Source: Gemmatimonadota bacterium
Lineage (GTDB): Bacteria > Gemmatimonadota > Gemmatimonadetes > Gemmatimonadales > Gemmatimonadaceae
Direction of reading: 5' to 3'
Length of the DNA: 60,279 nucleotides
NCBI GenBank assembly: GCA_016874035.1
Contig: VGVM01000008.1
Location: forward strand, 1-60,279
Positions 8,506 to 16,808 of the stretch are shown in pieces. The notes beneath the pieces were generated by a model. That model worked only from the letters and a program-made list of their open reading frames with translations. It did no database searches and had not been told where the DNA came from. Made by a program: the position numbers and the translations under genes. Within the stretch, counting starts at the first letter, position 1. The number at the start of each line of letters is the position of its first letter.

Positions 8506-8889
8506 TTACTCGCCGGCTTCGGCGGAACCCGTCTCGGGCACCGCAACACGGGCACGCTTCTCCTTGATGCGCGCCCCCTTGCCGGCCAGCCCGCGCAGGT
8601 AGAACAGCTTCGCGCGGCGCACACGGCCGCGGCGCACGACGCTGATGCTCTCGAGCATGGGCGAATGCACCGGGAAGATGCGCTCGACGCCGACGCCGTT
8701 GGAGATCTTGCGGACCGTGAACGTCTCGCTCACGCCCGAGCCGCGGCGGGCAATGCACACGCCCTCGAACGCCTGCAGGCGTTCCTTGTCGCCTTCGCGC
8801 ACGCGCACGTTGACGCGCACGGTGTCGCCGGAGCGGAACGGAGGGACCGCGCGGGTCCACTCCTTCTGGGTTTCGATAAAGGGATGCAT
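8506..8889 (-). CDS. rplS: 50S ribosomal protein L19
   Basis: 127 residues beginning [11 protein letters not shown]. The L19 core is evident: [53 protein letters not shown] and [18 protein letters not shown]19 sits at the 30S-50S interface. The C-terminus extends about ten acidic/Ala residues past the usual end. It follows trmD after a ~130-nt spacer that contains the ACCGATCAC-type repeat at 8951-9024, an unusually wide gap for this otherwise tight operon. Confidence 0.96.
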   Translation of the reverse strand: MHPFIETQKEWTRAVPPFRSGDTVRVNVRVREGDKERLQAFEGVCIARRGSGVSETFTVRKISNGVGVERIFPVHSPMLESISVVRRGRVRRAKLFYLRGLAGKGARIKEKRARVAVPETGSAEAGE

Positions 8890-8950
8890 CGGATAAGTCG
8901 AGATAAATGAGAGCCGAGAAGGATACTCGAGAAACGACAGATAGACAAGA

Positions 8951-9024
8951 GCGAGGTGTGGGTGGTCAGTCATCAGTGATCGGTGGTGGTCACCTGCACC
9001 CACAACCGATCACCGACCACTCAT
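8951..9024. repeat. Spacer repeat with internal inverted repeat between trmD and rplS
   Basis: The spacer contains GTGATCGGTGGT (around 8977-8988) and the opposing ACAACCGATCAC (around 9002-9013), able to form a hairpin. The right part, ACCGATCACCGACCACTCA, is nearly the reverse complement of the sequence behind rnhB at 7829-7849. It begins directly at the trmD stop codon. Confidence 0.6.
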
Positions 9025-9662
9025 GTCTCGCCTTTGTAGTCCCGCCTCCACTTCGCGATCTCCGCATGGTTCCCCGACAACAGCACGTCCGGGACCTTGT
9101 GCCCGCGGAACTCCGGGGGCCGCGTGTACGACGGCGCGCTGATGCCGCGCCCGTCGTAGAATGAGTCGGTGCGGGCACTCTCCAGGTCGCTCATCGCGCC
9201 CGGCAGGAGCCGCACGACGGAGTCGATCACGGCGAGCGCCGCCGGCTCGCCGCCTGACAGCACGAAGTCGCCGAGCGACAGTTCCTCGGTGGCGAGGAAA
9301 TCCGCCACGCGCTGGTCCACGTCCTTGTAGTGGCCGCAGAGGAGCGTGAACTCGTTGAGCCCGCTGAGTCGCACGGCATCGTCGTGCGTGAAGCGGCGGC
9401 CGCGGGGCGACAGCAGGATGATCGGCGGCTTGGCGCCGATGCCCTCGACCGCCTCGAAGAACGGGTCGGGCTTCATCACCATGCCCGCCCCGCCACCGTA
9501 GGGCGCGTCGTCCACCGTGCGGTGCTTGTCGTGCGTGTAGTCGCGCAGGTCCACAAGCTGGTAATCCACCGCGCCGGCCGCTCGCGCCCGCGCCGGGATC
9601 GAAAGACCCAGGGGCCCCTCAAAGAACTGCGGAAAGATCGAGACCACGCGAATCGTCAGCAT
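9021..9662 (-). CDS. trmD: tRNA (guanine-N1)-methyltransferase
   Basis: 213 residues. TrmD makes m1G37 in tRNAs reading CNN codons, preventing +1 frameshifting. Visible signatures: RVVSIFPQFFEG at the N-terminus, DDAPYGGGAGMVM, the trefoil-knot SAM-binding segment LLCGHYKDVDQRV, GDFVLSGGEPAALAVIDSV and the C-terminal YTRPPEFRGHKVPDVLLSGNH. The ATG at 9662 overlaps the rimM stop by one base (TGATG), implying translational coupling. Confidence 0.96.
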   Translation of the reverse strand: MLTIRVVSIFPQFFEGPLGLSIPARARAAGAVDYQLVDLRDYTHDKHRTVDDAPYGGGAGMVMKPDPFFEAVEGIGAKPPIILLSPRGRRFTHDDAVRLSGLNEFTLLCGHYKDVDQRVADFLATEELSLGDFVLSGGEPAALAVIDSVVRLLPGAMSDLESARTDSFYDGRGISAPSYTRPPEFRGHKVPDVLLSGNHAEIAKWRRDYKGET

Positions 9663-10207
9663 CAACGCTCCGGCTTCGCGTTCACGGTACGCTCGGCGAG
9701 CCCCTCGGGCAACGCGACGACGATCGTGCGTGCGGCACGATCCACCTCGCGCACGAACGCTTCGTTGAACGGGATGTCCGCGCGCCACTCGGGCCCGCGC
9801 ACCTCGAGCACGAGACCCTGCGGGAGCGGATACCACGACTCGACGGCGCCGAGCGCGCCGAGCGAGGCCTCGCGCACCTGCATGCCGACCAGCTCGTGGA
9901 GGTACAGCTCGTTTTCCGCGGGCGCACGCAACTCGGCATCGGGCGCCGAGAGCTCGACGCCGCGCCAGAGGTCGGCGGCGTTCCGGTCATCCACGTGCTC
10001 GACCTTCACCAGCCACGCGTCCTTGAACGGCCGCGACCGCTGGATCACGTGCGGTTGCAGGTCATGCGTCCGGGCTGCGCCCGGGGCGACGCTGCGGGCA
10101 AAAACAACGCGGCCGGACGCGAAGACCGCGTCCGGCTCTGTCGTGACTGGATGCACCAGCAGTTCGCCCTTCAAGCCGAAGGCCTTCCGCACCCGGCCGA
10201 CGACCAT
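9662..10207 (-). CDS. rimM: Ribosome maturation factor RimM
   Basis: 181 residues from the ATG at 10207. RimM binds S19 and assists 30S head assembly. The N-terminal RimM barrel is recognisable from MVVGRVRKAFGLKGELLVHP, and the PRC-barrel half contains ELYLHELVGMQV, LGAVESWYPLPQGLVLEV and DIPFNEAFVREVD, equivalent to the usual IPF segment. It lies between rpsP and trmD as in most bacteria, and overlaps the trmD start by one base. A GTG a few codons upstream is an alternative start. Confidence 0.93.
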   Translation of the reverse strand: MVVGRVRKAFGLKGELLVHPVTTEPDAVFASGRVVFARSVAPGAARTHDLQPHVIQRSRPFKDAWLVKVEHVDDRNAADLWRGVELSAPDAELRAPAENELYLHELVGMQVREASLGALGAVESWYPLPQGLVLEVRGPEWRADIPFNEAFVREVDRAARTIVVALPEGLAERTVNAKPER

Positions 10208-10247
10208 GTGCGTGCCCGGCACGGGGCGCCGCTCCTCGCGCCGCCGA

Positions 10248-10565
10248 CTACTCGGCGGACTTGTCGGCGAGCGGGACGGCAGCGCCGGCGAGGCGCTTCG
10301 CCAAGCGCGCCTCGTGGCGGGACTTGAGCACGCCGGCACGGCGCAGGAGCGAGCGAACGGTGTCGCTGGGCTGCGCGCCATTGTCGAGCCAATAGGCCGC
10401 GCGATCGGCGATCATGTTCAGCGCGTTCTTGCCGCCACGCGGTGCATACTGGCCGATGGTCTCGAGATACTCGCCCTCGCGAGGGGCACGACCATCAACG
10501 ACGACGATACGGTAGGTAGGCGCGTTGCGGCGCCCGGTGCGGCGAAGACGAATACGAACAGCCAT
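10248..10565 (-). CDS. rpsP: 30S ribosomal protein S16
   Basis: 105 residues with the complete S16 core: MAVRIRLRRTGRRNAPTYRI, VVVDGRAPREGEYLETIGQY and the Asp/Ala-rich AAYWLDNGAQPSDTVRSLL. S16 is an early-binding assembly protein of the 30S body. A strong AGGAGC-type ribosome site precedes the ATG. It lies 122 nt downstream of ffh and about 40 nt ahead of rimM, the canonical gene order. Confidence 0.97.
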   Translation of the reverse strand: MAVRIRLRRTGRRNAPTYRIVVVDGRAPREGEYLETIGQYAPRGGKNALNMIADRAAYWLDNGAQPSDTVRSLLRRAGVLKSRHEARLAKRLAGAAVPLADKSAE

Positions 10566-10687
10566 TGGTGCTCCTCGAGAAGGTTCCTGACCGGCATCCC
10601 GGGTTCATCGCCTGTCGGCACGCTGCCGACGGCACCCGGGTTCGCCCTCCGGCCGCGACTGGTCGCGGCCCGGAAACTGGCGAGCCG

Positions 10688-12022
10688 TTAACGATAGCGA
10701 CCCAGCATCCCGGGTGGGAGTCGTCCGCCGCCGCCGGCTGAGGCCTTCTTCATCATCTTCTGCATCTCGCGGAACTGCTCGAGGAAGCGGTTCACGTCGC
10801 TGATCGGGCGGCCGGCGCCCTTGGCGATTCGCGCGCGACGGGAACCGTTGATGATCTCGGGCTTCTTGCGCTCCTCGGCGGTCATGGAGAGCACGATCGC
10901 CTCGGCGTGCTTGAGGCGCTTCGGGTCCGAGTTGACCTGACTCAGCATCTTCGCGTTGACACCGGGGAGCATCTTGAGGATGCCTTCGATCGGGCCGAGT
11001 CGCTGGATCTGCTTCATGGAGGCCAGGAAGTCCTGCAGGTCGAGGCCTTCCTTCCGGACCTTCTTCTCGAGGCGCTTCGCCTCGTCGGCATCGAGCGCGG
11101 ACTGCGCCTTCTCGACCAGCGACAGGACGTCACCCTGCTGCAGGATGCGTCCCGCCATGCGGTCCGGATGGAACTCTTCCAGCGCATCGGGCTTCTCGCC
11201 GGTGCCGATGTACTTGATCGGCTTCTTCGTGACGCCGTAGATCGAGAGCGCCGCACCACCGCGCGCATCGCCGTCGAGCTTGGTCAGGATGACGCCGGTG
11301 AGGCCAAGCGCTTCGTCGAAGCCCTGCGCGATCTTCACGGCTTCCTGGCCGGTCATGCCGTCGGCGACGAGGAGGATCTCGTCCGGTTTCGCGACTTCCT
11401 TGAGCCGCCGGAGCTCGTCCATCATCGGCTCATCCACCTGGATGCGGCCGGCGGTGTCGAGGAGGACGACGCGGTCGCGTTCGCGGCGCGCGACGTCGAG
11501 GCCGGCGCGCACGATGCGGTCAACGTCCTGGGTGTCGCGGTCGGCGAACACGGGGACGTTCAGGTCGCGGCCAAGCGTTTCCAGCTGGTCAATGGCCGCG
11601 GGGCGATACACGTCGAGCGCGATCAGTCGCACCTGACGGCCCTCGCCCTGCAGGCGCCGGGCGAGCTTCGCGGCGGTCGTGGTCTTGCCGGAGCCCTGCA
11701 AGCCGACGAGCATGACGACGGTCGGCGGGAGCGACGACATCCGCAGCCCTTCGCGCCGCTCGCCGAGCAGCACGACGAGTTCGTCGTACACGATCTTGAC
11801 GAGCTGCTGTGCGGGCGAGACGGTCTTGATCTGGAGGACGCCAACGGCGCGCTTCTCAACGCGTTCCAGGAACTCGCGGCTCAGCTGGAAGTTGACGTCG
11901 GCCTCAAGGAGGACGCGGCGCACTTCGCGCAGGCCTTCCTTGATATCCGATTCGGTGAGGACGCCCCTGCCCCGGAGGCGGGCAAACGTGGTGCTGAGTT
12001 TTTCCTGAAGGTCGGCAAACAT
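10688..12022 (-). CDS. ffh: Signal recognition particle protein Ffh (SRP54)
   Basis: 444 residues, the typical length. Ffh is the GTPase of the signal recognition particle that binds 4.5S RNA and signal sequences. The N-domain starts MFADLQEKLSTTFARLRGRG. The G-domain has P-loop GLQGSGKTTTAAKLA, DVYRPAAIDQL, LLDTAGR, and TKLDGDARGGAALS. The M-domain includes the RNA-binding stretch SRRARIAKGAG and a Met-rich tail (MQKMMKKASAGG). It is the first gene of the leftward translation block and diverges from lon. Confidence 0.97.
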   Translation of the reverse strand: MFADLQEKLSTTFARLRGRGVLTESDIKEGLREVRRVLLEADVNFQLSREFLERVEKRAVGVLQIKTVSPAQQLVKIVYDELVVLLGERREGLRMSSLPPTVVMLVGLQGSGKTTTAAKLARRLQGEGRQVRLIALDVYRPAAIDQLETLGRDLNVPVFADRDTQDVDRIVRAGLDVARRERDRVVLLDTAGRIQVDEPMMDELRRLKEVAKPDEILLVADGMTGQEAVKIAQGFDEALGLTGVILTKLDGDARGGAALSIYGVTKKPIKYIGTGEKPDALEEFHPDRMAGRILQQGDVLSLVEKAQSALDADEAKRLEKKVRKEGLDLQDFLASMKQIQRLGPIEGILKMLPGVNAKMLSQVNSDPKRLKHAEAIVLSMTAEERKKPEIINGSRRARIAKGAGRPISDVNRFLEQFREMQKMMKKASAGGGGRLPPGMLGRYR

Positions 12023-12105
12023 CTTGCACCAAAGATAGTTCTACTGCTTGGGCAGGGATTTGCTGGAAACGACGGATAACGACGGAGACAACAACGGCAA
12101 CGGCA

Positions 12106-12250
12106 ACTGCAACTTCTTGGGGGAACTGCAACTGCAACTACAACAGCAACAACAACAGCGACAACAACGGCAACAACGGCAACAACAACTACCCGTGCGG
12201 CCGGGGGCCACCACTCGCCCTCGGGGTTAGTTCCCCCAAGTACTTGCAGT
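12106..12250. repeat. Inverted-repeat-bounded, CAA-rich element between ffh and lon
   Basis: Arms at 12106-12127 and 12229-12250 are inverted copies: ACTGCAA, 3 unmatched bases, CTTGGGGGAACT on the left; AGTTCCCCCAAG, 3 unmatched bases, TTGCAGT on the right (19 of 22 pair). The ~100-bp interior from 12128 is a strongly strand-biased run of CAACAA/CAACGG/CAGCAA units up to about 12192, then GC-rich sequence. It occupies most of the 296-bp divergent spacer. It could be a miniature repeat element or a large mRNA hairpin; no coding sequence is supported here. Confidence 0.7.
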
Positions 12251-12318
12251 ATCCGCAGTGATCCGCCGTTTCCGCCGGTTCCCTGCTCAGGCAGTTCGCG
12301 GACTATCTTCACGGCACC

Positions 12319-14778
12319 GTGGCTGACTCAGGGAATCCAACGATCGCCCTCCCGCTGCTGGCTCTCCGCAGCACGATCGTGTTCCCCCGTGCCCGAATCG
12401 CCGTGCAGGTGGGGACGGCCGAGAACCTCGCGCTCCTGGATGGCCTGCCCGCTGAGGGCGCCCAAGTTGCCGCGGTCGTCGCGCCGAGTGCCACCGAATC
12501 GGCGGGCGCCAGTGCACTGATCGGCCGTATCGCGGTCGTCGCGCGCGTCGCCGACCGTCAAGCGGCAGGCGCGGGAACGATGCAGGTCACGCTGACCGGA
12601 GACCGTCGCGTCCGAATCGTCGGCATATCGGACGGCGCCGCGTTTCCGCTCGCGAGCATCGAGGAGCTTGGCGAGGCGCCGGTGGACTTGGCGGAGCACA
12701 CGGAAGCGGTCGCTCGCCTGATTCGCGCCGCGGAGCAGTTGGCCGAGGTGCGCGAGTCCTTCCCGGCGGAGGTGCCGGGGCTGCTCGCGCGTCACACGCG
12801 AGACCTCGCGGCGCTGACTGACGTCGCGGCGTCGTACGCGGGGCTGCGCGTGGGCGAACGCGACGAACTCGTGCAGTGCACGGACCCCGCGGTTCGCCTG
12901 TCGCGACTGGTCGCACGCTTCGAGCGCGAGGTGGCGCGGGCCGAGGTCGTCGAGGACGTCGAACGGCGCGCGGACGCCAGCGTACAGCAGCACCAACGTG
13001 AGTTCTTCCTGCGCCAGCAGCTGCAGGCGATTCGCGCCGAGCTGGGCGAGTCCGACGGCACCGCCGACGACGCCGACGACTTGGCGCGCAAGGTCGCCGC
13101 GGCAGGACTGCCTGAGCGCGTGGCACAAGAGGCGCGTCGCGAAACCGAGCGGCTTCGCTCGCTTCCAGCGGCCTCGAGCGAACACCAGGTGCTTCGGAAC
13201 TACCTCGATTGGCTGCTGGCACTGCCCTGGACCCGGACCAGCGGCACACCGCTGGCGATCGACCGCGTCGAACGCGCACTCGACGAGCGCCACTACGGAC
13301 TGGAAGAAGCGAAGGAGCGAATCCTCGAGTACCTGTCGGTGCGACAGCTGCTTGGCGAGAGCCGTCGCGACGTGCATGGGCCGATCCTGTGCTTCGTTGG
13401 CCCGCCGGGCACAGGGAAGACTTCGCTCGGTGAAGCGATCGCATCGAGCATCGGCCGCTCGTTCCATCGCATCTCGGTTGGCGGGGTGCGGGACGAGGCG
13501 GAAGTGCGCGGACATCGGCGCACGTACGTGGGTTCGATGCCGGGCCTCGTCGTGCAGGCGCTGCGCCGGGCGGGCGCGCGCGATGCCGTGCTGATGATCG
13601 ACGAGATCGACAAGATGTCAGGCGGCGGGCCGGGTGGCGATCCGCTCGCCGCCATGCTCGAAGTGCTGGACCCCGCGCAGAACGCCTCGTTCGTGGATCA
13701 CTACCTGAACGTGCCGTTCGATTTGTCGCAGGTGCTGTTCATCTGCACGGCGAACTCGTTGCTCGACATCCCGCCGGCGCTGCGCGACCGACTGGAAGTG
13801 ATCCGGATCGCGGGGTACACGGTCGAGGAAAAAGTGGAGATCGCCTGGCGGTACCTGCTGCCGCGACTCCTCGGCGAGCACGGGATCGCGGAACTCGACC
13901 TCCAGTTCACGGATGAGGCGCTCTCGACGATCTCGAGCCGCTACTCGCGCGAGGCGGGACTGCGCGGGTTCGAGCGCAACCTTGCGGCGATCATGCGTCG
14001 CCGTGCGCGACGGAAGGCGCAGGGTGAGACGGGCGCGTGGGTCGTGGACAGCGCGCGCATCGAGGACATCCTCGGCGCGCCCCGCTATGCCGCCGAGGAG
14101 CTCGAACTCGAGCCCGAGATCGGCACGGTGACCGGACTCGCCTGGACCGCGGCCGGCGGTGAGCTCATGACGATCGAGGCCCTGCGCATGCCGGGCACGG
14201 GCAAGCTCCACGTGACCGGCCAACTGGGCGACATCATGCGTGAATCCGTGGACGCGGCCTGCTCGTATGTGCGATCCATGGCGCGCGCACTCCAGATCGT
14301 GGATGCCGAACTCAAGTCCACGGACCTGCATATCCACTTTCCGGCCGGTTCGGTGCCGAAGGACGGTCCGAGCGCCGGCGTCGCCGTGACGCTGGCGATC
14401 GCCAGCGTCATGAGTCGTCGGCCGGTGCGCCGTGATGTCGCCGTCACGGGTGAGGTCACCCTGCGCGGCAGGGTGCTGGAGATCGGCGGCCTCAAGGAAA
14501 AAGTCCTTGCCGCGCATCGGGCGGGACTCCACGAAGTGGTCGTACCCGCGGCGAACGCGAAGGACTTGCGCGACGTTCCGGCGGGCATCCGCGACCGCGT
14601 GCGGATCACGCTGGCCCGCCGCATGGACGAAGTGTTCGCGGCGATGCTCCTCCCGCGCACGGAAGTCGCCCGGCGGGCGGACCTCCGCCTGGTGGATGAC
14701 AGCGGCGCCGGGCGTCCGTCGGCTGAACAACGGCGCGATCCGGCGGCGAGCGACGAAGAGGACGTGTGGCCGACCTGA
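12319..14778 (+). CDS. lon: ATP-dependent Lon protease
   Basis: 819 residues from a GTG start. The N-terminal substrate-binding LON domain spans ~1-200 (LPLLALRSTIVFPRARIAV). The AAA+ module follows, with Walker A GPPGTGKTSLGEAI at about residue 361, Walker B VLMIDEIDKM and sensor residues. The C-terminal S16 protease domain has catalytic Ser685 in DGPSAGVA and Lys728 in GGLKEKVLAAH, 43 residues apart as in E. coli Lon. It degrades misfolded and regulatory cytoplasmic proteins. Its last codons overlap the following DUF445 gene by 13 bp. Confidence 0.96.
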   Translation: MADSGNPTIALPLLALRSTIVFPRARIAVQVGTAENLALLDGLPAEGAQVAAVVAPSATESAGASALIGRIAVVARVADRQAAGAGTMQVTLTGDRRVRIVGISDGAAFPLASIEELGEAPVDLAEHTEAVARLIRAAEQLAEVRESFPAEVPGLLARHTRDLAALTDVAASYAGLRVGERDELVQCTDPAVRLSRLVARFEREVARAEVVEDVERRADASVQQHQREFFLRQQLQAIRAELGESDGTADDADDLARKVAAAGLPERVAQEARRETERLRSLPAASSEHQVLRNYLDWLLALPWTRTSGTPLAIDRVERALDERHYGLEEAKERILEYLSVRQLLGESRRDVHGPILCFVGPPGTGKTSLGEAIASSIGRSFHRISVGGVRDEAEVRGHRRTYVGSMPGLVVQALRRAGARDAVLMIDEIDKMSGGGPGGDPLAAMLEVLDPAQNASFVDHYLNVPFDLSQVLFICTANSLLDIPPALRDRLEVIRIAGYTVEEKVEIAWRYLLPRLLGEHGIAELDLQFTDEALSTISSRYSREAGLRGFERNLAAIMRRRARRKAQGETGAWVVDSARIEDILGAPRYAAEELELEPEIGTVTGLAWTAAGGELMTIEALRMPGTGKLHVTGQLGDIMRESVDAACSYVRSMARALQIVDAELKSTDLHIHFPAGSVPKDGPSAGVAVTLAIASVMSRRPVRRDVAVTGEVTLRGRVLEIGGLKEKVLAAHRAGLHEVVVPAANAKDLRDVPAGIRDRVRITLARRMDEVFAAMLLPRTEVARRADLRLVDDSGAGRPSAEQRRDPAASDEEDVWPT

Positions 14779-15890
14779 GCCCGGCCTGGGTTCAGTTCCT
14801 GCTGAACGTGGTGGTAGGCACGATCGCCGGCGGGGTCACGAACGCCGTCGCGGTCTGGATGCTCTTTCACCCGCACGAGAAGCGGTTCGGGTTCCACGGT
14901 GCGATCCCGAAGAACAAGGCGCGCCTCGCGAAGAGCGTGGGTCGCACGGTCGGGGAACGGTTGCTCACGGCCGACGACATCATTCGCGAGCTGCATGCGA
15001 CCGGACTGCGGGACACGATCGACGCGAAGCTGGAGACCTATTTCGCCCAGCTGATGGAGCGCGAGTGGGGTTCGCTGCGATCACTGCTGCCTGAAACCGT
15101 CGGCGCCGAGCTCGAACGAACGCTCGCCGGGCTTGGCCAGCCGGTTGCCGAGGCGTGGGCCCGGGAAGTGCATTCGCCCGCCTTCGAGCAACGCATGCGC
15201 GGCTTTGTCGAGCGCGTGCGCGGTGAGCTGGCGTTCCTCCCGGTTGGCGCCGTGCTGACGCCCGAGCGCCAGGCCGAGCTTGCTTCGCAGGCCGCGGAGA
15301 TCGCGTCGGCGGCGATCGCCGAAGCGAGAAAGGAGGAAGGTCGCTCGGCGCGTGCAAGGATCGGCGATATGGTGCTGCGGCTTGCCGGCGCGGACCGCAC
15401 GCGTGCGTTCGTGGAGAAGTCGGTCCACGAGGCGCTGGGCAAGGCCGGGTCACGCACGTGGGGCGAGCTGCTCGAGCCGGTCTCGGATGACGAGATGGTG
15501 CGCTGGCTGCTCGACGCCGCGCGTTCACCGCGCGCGGCCGAGCTCGCGGTTGGCGCGGCGGGAAGCCTGGCGCGAGGGATCCTCGAGCAGCCGATCGGCC
15601 GCGTCGGCCGCTTCCTGCCGGCCGATGCGGCGAGTCGCATGGCCGCTGTCTCGGCGCCGGCGCTCTGGGACTGGCTCGTCGGGCAGATCCCGGGATTCCT
15701 CGACACGCTCGACGTCCAAGGCATGGTCGAGCGGAAGGTCCTGGGGTTCAGCACGCAGCGACTCGAAGAGCTGGTGCGAGACGTCACCCAGAAGGAACTG
15801 GACGTGATCGTGAACCTCGGCTACGTGCTCGGCGCGATCATTGGCGCGCTGACCTTCGCGATCGGGCGGCTGGCCGGCTCAGGCCAGTAG
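14766..15890 (+). CDS. DUF445-family membrane protein
   Basis: 374 residues from GTG 14766, overlapping the end of lon. The N-terminus has one hydrophobic segment with the DUF445 hallmark GGVTNAVAVWMLFHPHEKRF and GAIPKNKARLAKSVG. The middle is a long, charged, mostly helical region, and a second membrane segment closes the protein (LGYVLGAIIGALTFAIG). The family's biochemical role is unknown. The translational overlap suggests co-expression with lon; any link to envelope proteolysis would be inference. Confidence 0.85.
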   Translation: MADLSPAWVQFLLNVVVGTIAGGVTNAVAVWMLFHPHEKRFGFHGAIPKNKARLAKSVGRTVGERLLTADDIIRELHATGLRDTIDAKLETYFAQLMEREWGSLRSLLPETVGAELERTLAGLGQPVAEAWAREVHSPAFEQRMRGFVERVRGELAFLPVGAVLTPERQAELASQAAEIASAAIAEARKEEGRSARARIGDMVLRLAGADRTRAFVEKSVHEALGKAGSRTWGELLEPVSDDEMVRWLLDAARSPRAAELAVGAAGSLARGILEQPIGRVGRFLPADAASRMAAVSAPALWDWLVGQIPGFLDTLDVQGMVERKVLGFSTQRLEELVRDVTQKELDVIVNLGYVLGAIIGALTFAIGRLAGSGQ

Positions 15891-15926
15891 GCTGCTGGGC
15901 GCCTGATACGTCAGCGTGTCGCGCGA

Positions 15927-16793
15927 CTAGTAGGTCGCCGTCGTGATCACGCGCCCGCTGCCTTGGCCGCCGCCATTACCGGACCCAGTGAAGAACCCGG
16001 TGTACACAACCGGCGGCTTCCCGCGCATGTTGACCGTCACAACGTAGTTCGTCTTGACCGCGGCGCATGCCGACCAGTAGTTCACGCGCACGAGGTACTC
16101 ACCGCGAGGCGCGATGAGGCCGCTGGACCAGAAGATGTTCTCCGCACGCGGACCATCGGCCCCGCAGCCCGCGTTCGAGTCGAGGTCGAGCTGGCCGCCC
16201 GATACGGCGATCTTGTGGCCGTAGAACAACTCCTCGCCGAGCGGATCCACGACATGCAGGTCCACATCTGCGGGTGTGTCCCACGTGATGTTCACCTGGA
16301 CATCGCCAGTCCCGACCGAGATGATGCTGACGTTCGAGCGCTGGTATGAGCCGAAACTCGAACCGACCCCCGAGCCGACACGGAGCTCGAACACCGGCGT
16401 CGGAATTGCCTGGCCGAACACGAGCAGGATGTCCACGCTCGTCGTTGGCGCGGGCAGCGTAAGCTCCCAGTAATCCTCGAGCCCCGGCACGACGACGTTG
16501 AGCTTGTTAAACGCCGCGGCCGAGGTCGCCTTCACCTGTACCGTGCCGCCGAGCAGCACCAGTTGCGGAATCGGGGCATTGATGACCGGACCTTAGCCTT
16601 CTGCGGGCGCGGTCCCCGCGCGCAATGCCGCCCGGGCATCGCCCGCGAGCGTTTCGACCGAGGAGATGTAGTTGGCGATGGTCGGCTCCTCGCTGGCGAG
16701 CGGCTGCTGCCACTCGATGCAGGAGACCGACGCGATCAGCAGCGCGAGTGCCGCCGTCACGCCACGCCTGTTCCGTTCGTTGTGCTGCGCCAT
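15927..16793 (-). pseudogene. DUF2135-type lipoprotein gene interrupted by an in-frame TAA
   Basis: Two segments lie in the same frame. The upstream one (16593-16793, ATG with a GGAGG site just ahead) encodes a lipoprotein signal ending in lipobox ASVSC, then ~45 residues of mature sequence to ...GTAPAEG. The TAA at 16593-16595 follows. After it the frame stays open (GPVINAPIPQLVLLGGTVQV...) to 15927. That body carries DUF2135-like features: TWDTPADVDLHVVDPLGEE, GGQLDLDSNAGC and ENIFW followed by GEYLVRVNYWSAC. Reinitiation at GTG 16559 would give a 210-residue protein with no export signal. Nonsense mutation, assembly error or readthrough are all possible. Confidence 0.75.
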
Positions 16794-16808
16794 CACGCCT
16801 CCTCCACT

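Noticed and set aside
7682-8602. 306-residue plus-strand frame over rnhB and its spacer
   Set aside because: Antisense to rnhB, Arg-rich with no recognisable domain.
12078-12192. CRISPR array in the CAA-rich spacer
   Set aside because: Repeat units are 3-6 bp and variable; there are no 24-40 bp repeats with unique spacers.
12048-12230. Short Gln-rich plus-strand frame in the ffh-lon spacer
   Set aside because: It is just the CAA/CAG repeat read as Gln and Asn; no ribosome site or family features.
13618-14730. 370-residue minus-strand frame inside lon
   Set aside because: Its composition is Arg/His-rich as expected of an antisense GC-biased frame, and lon itself is complete on the other strand.
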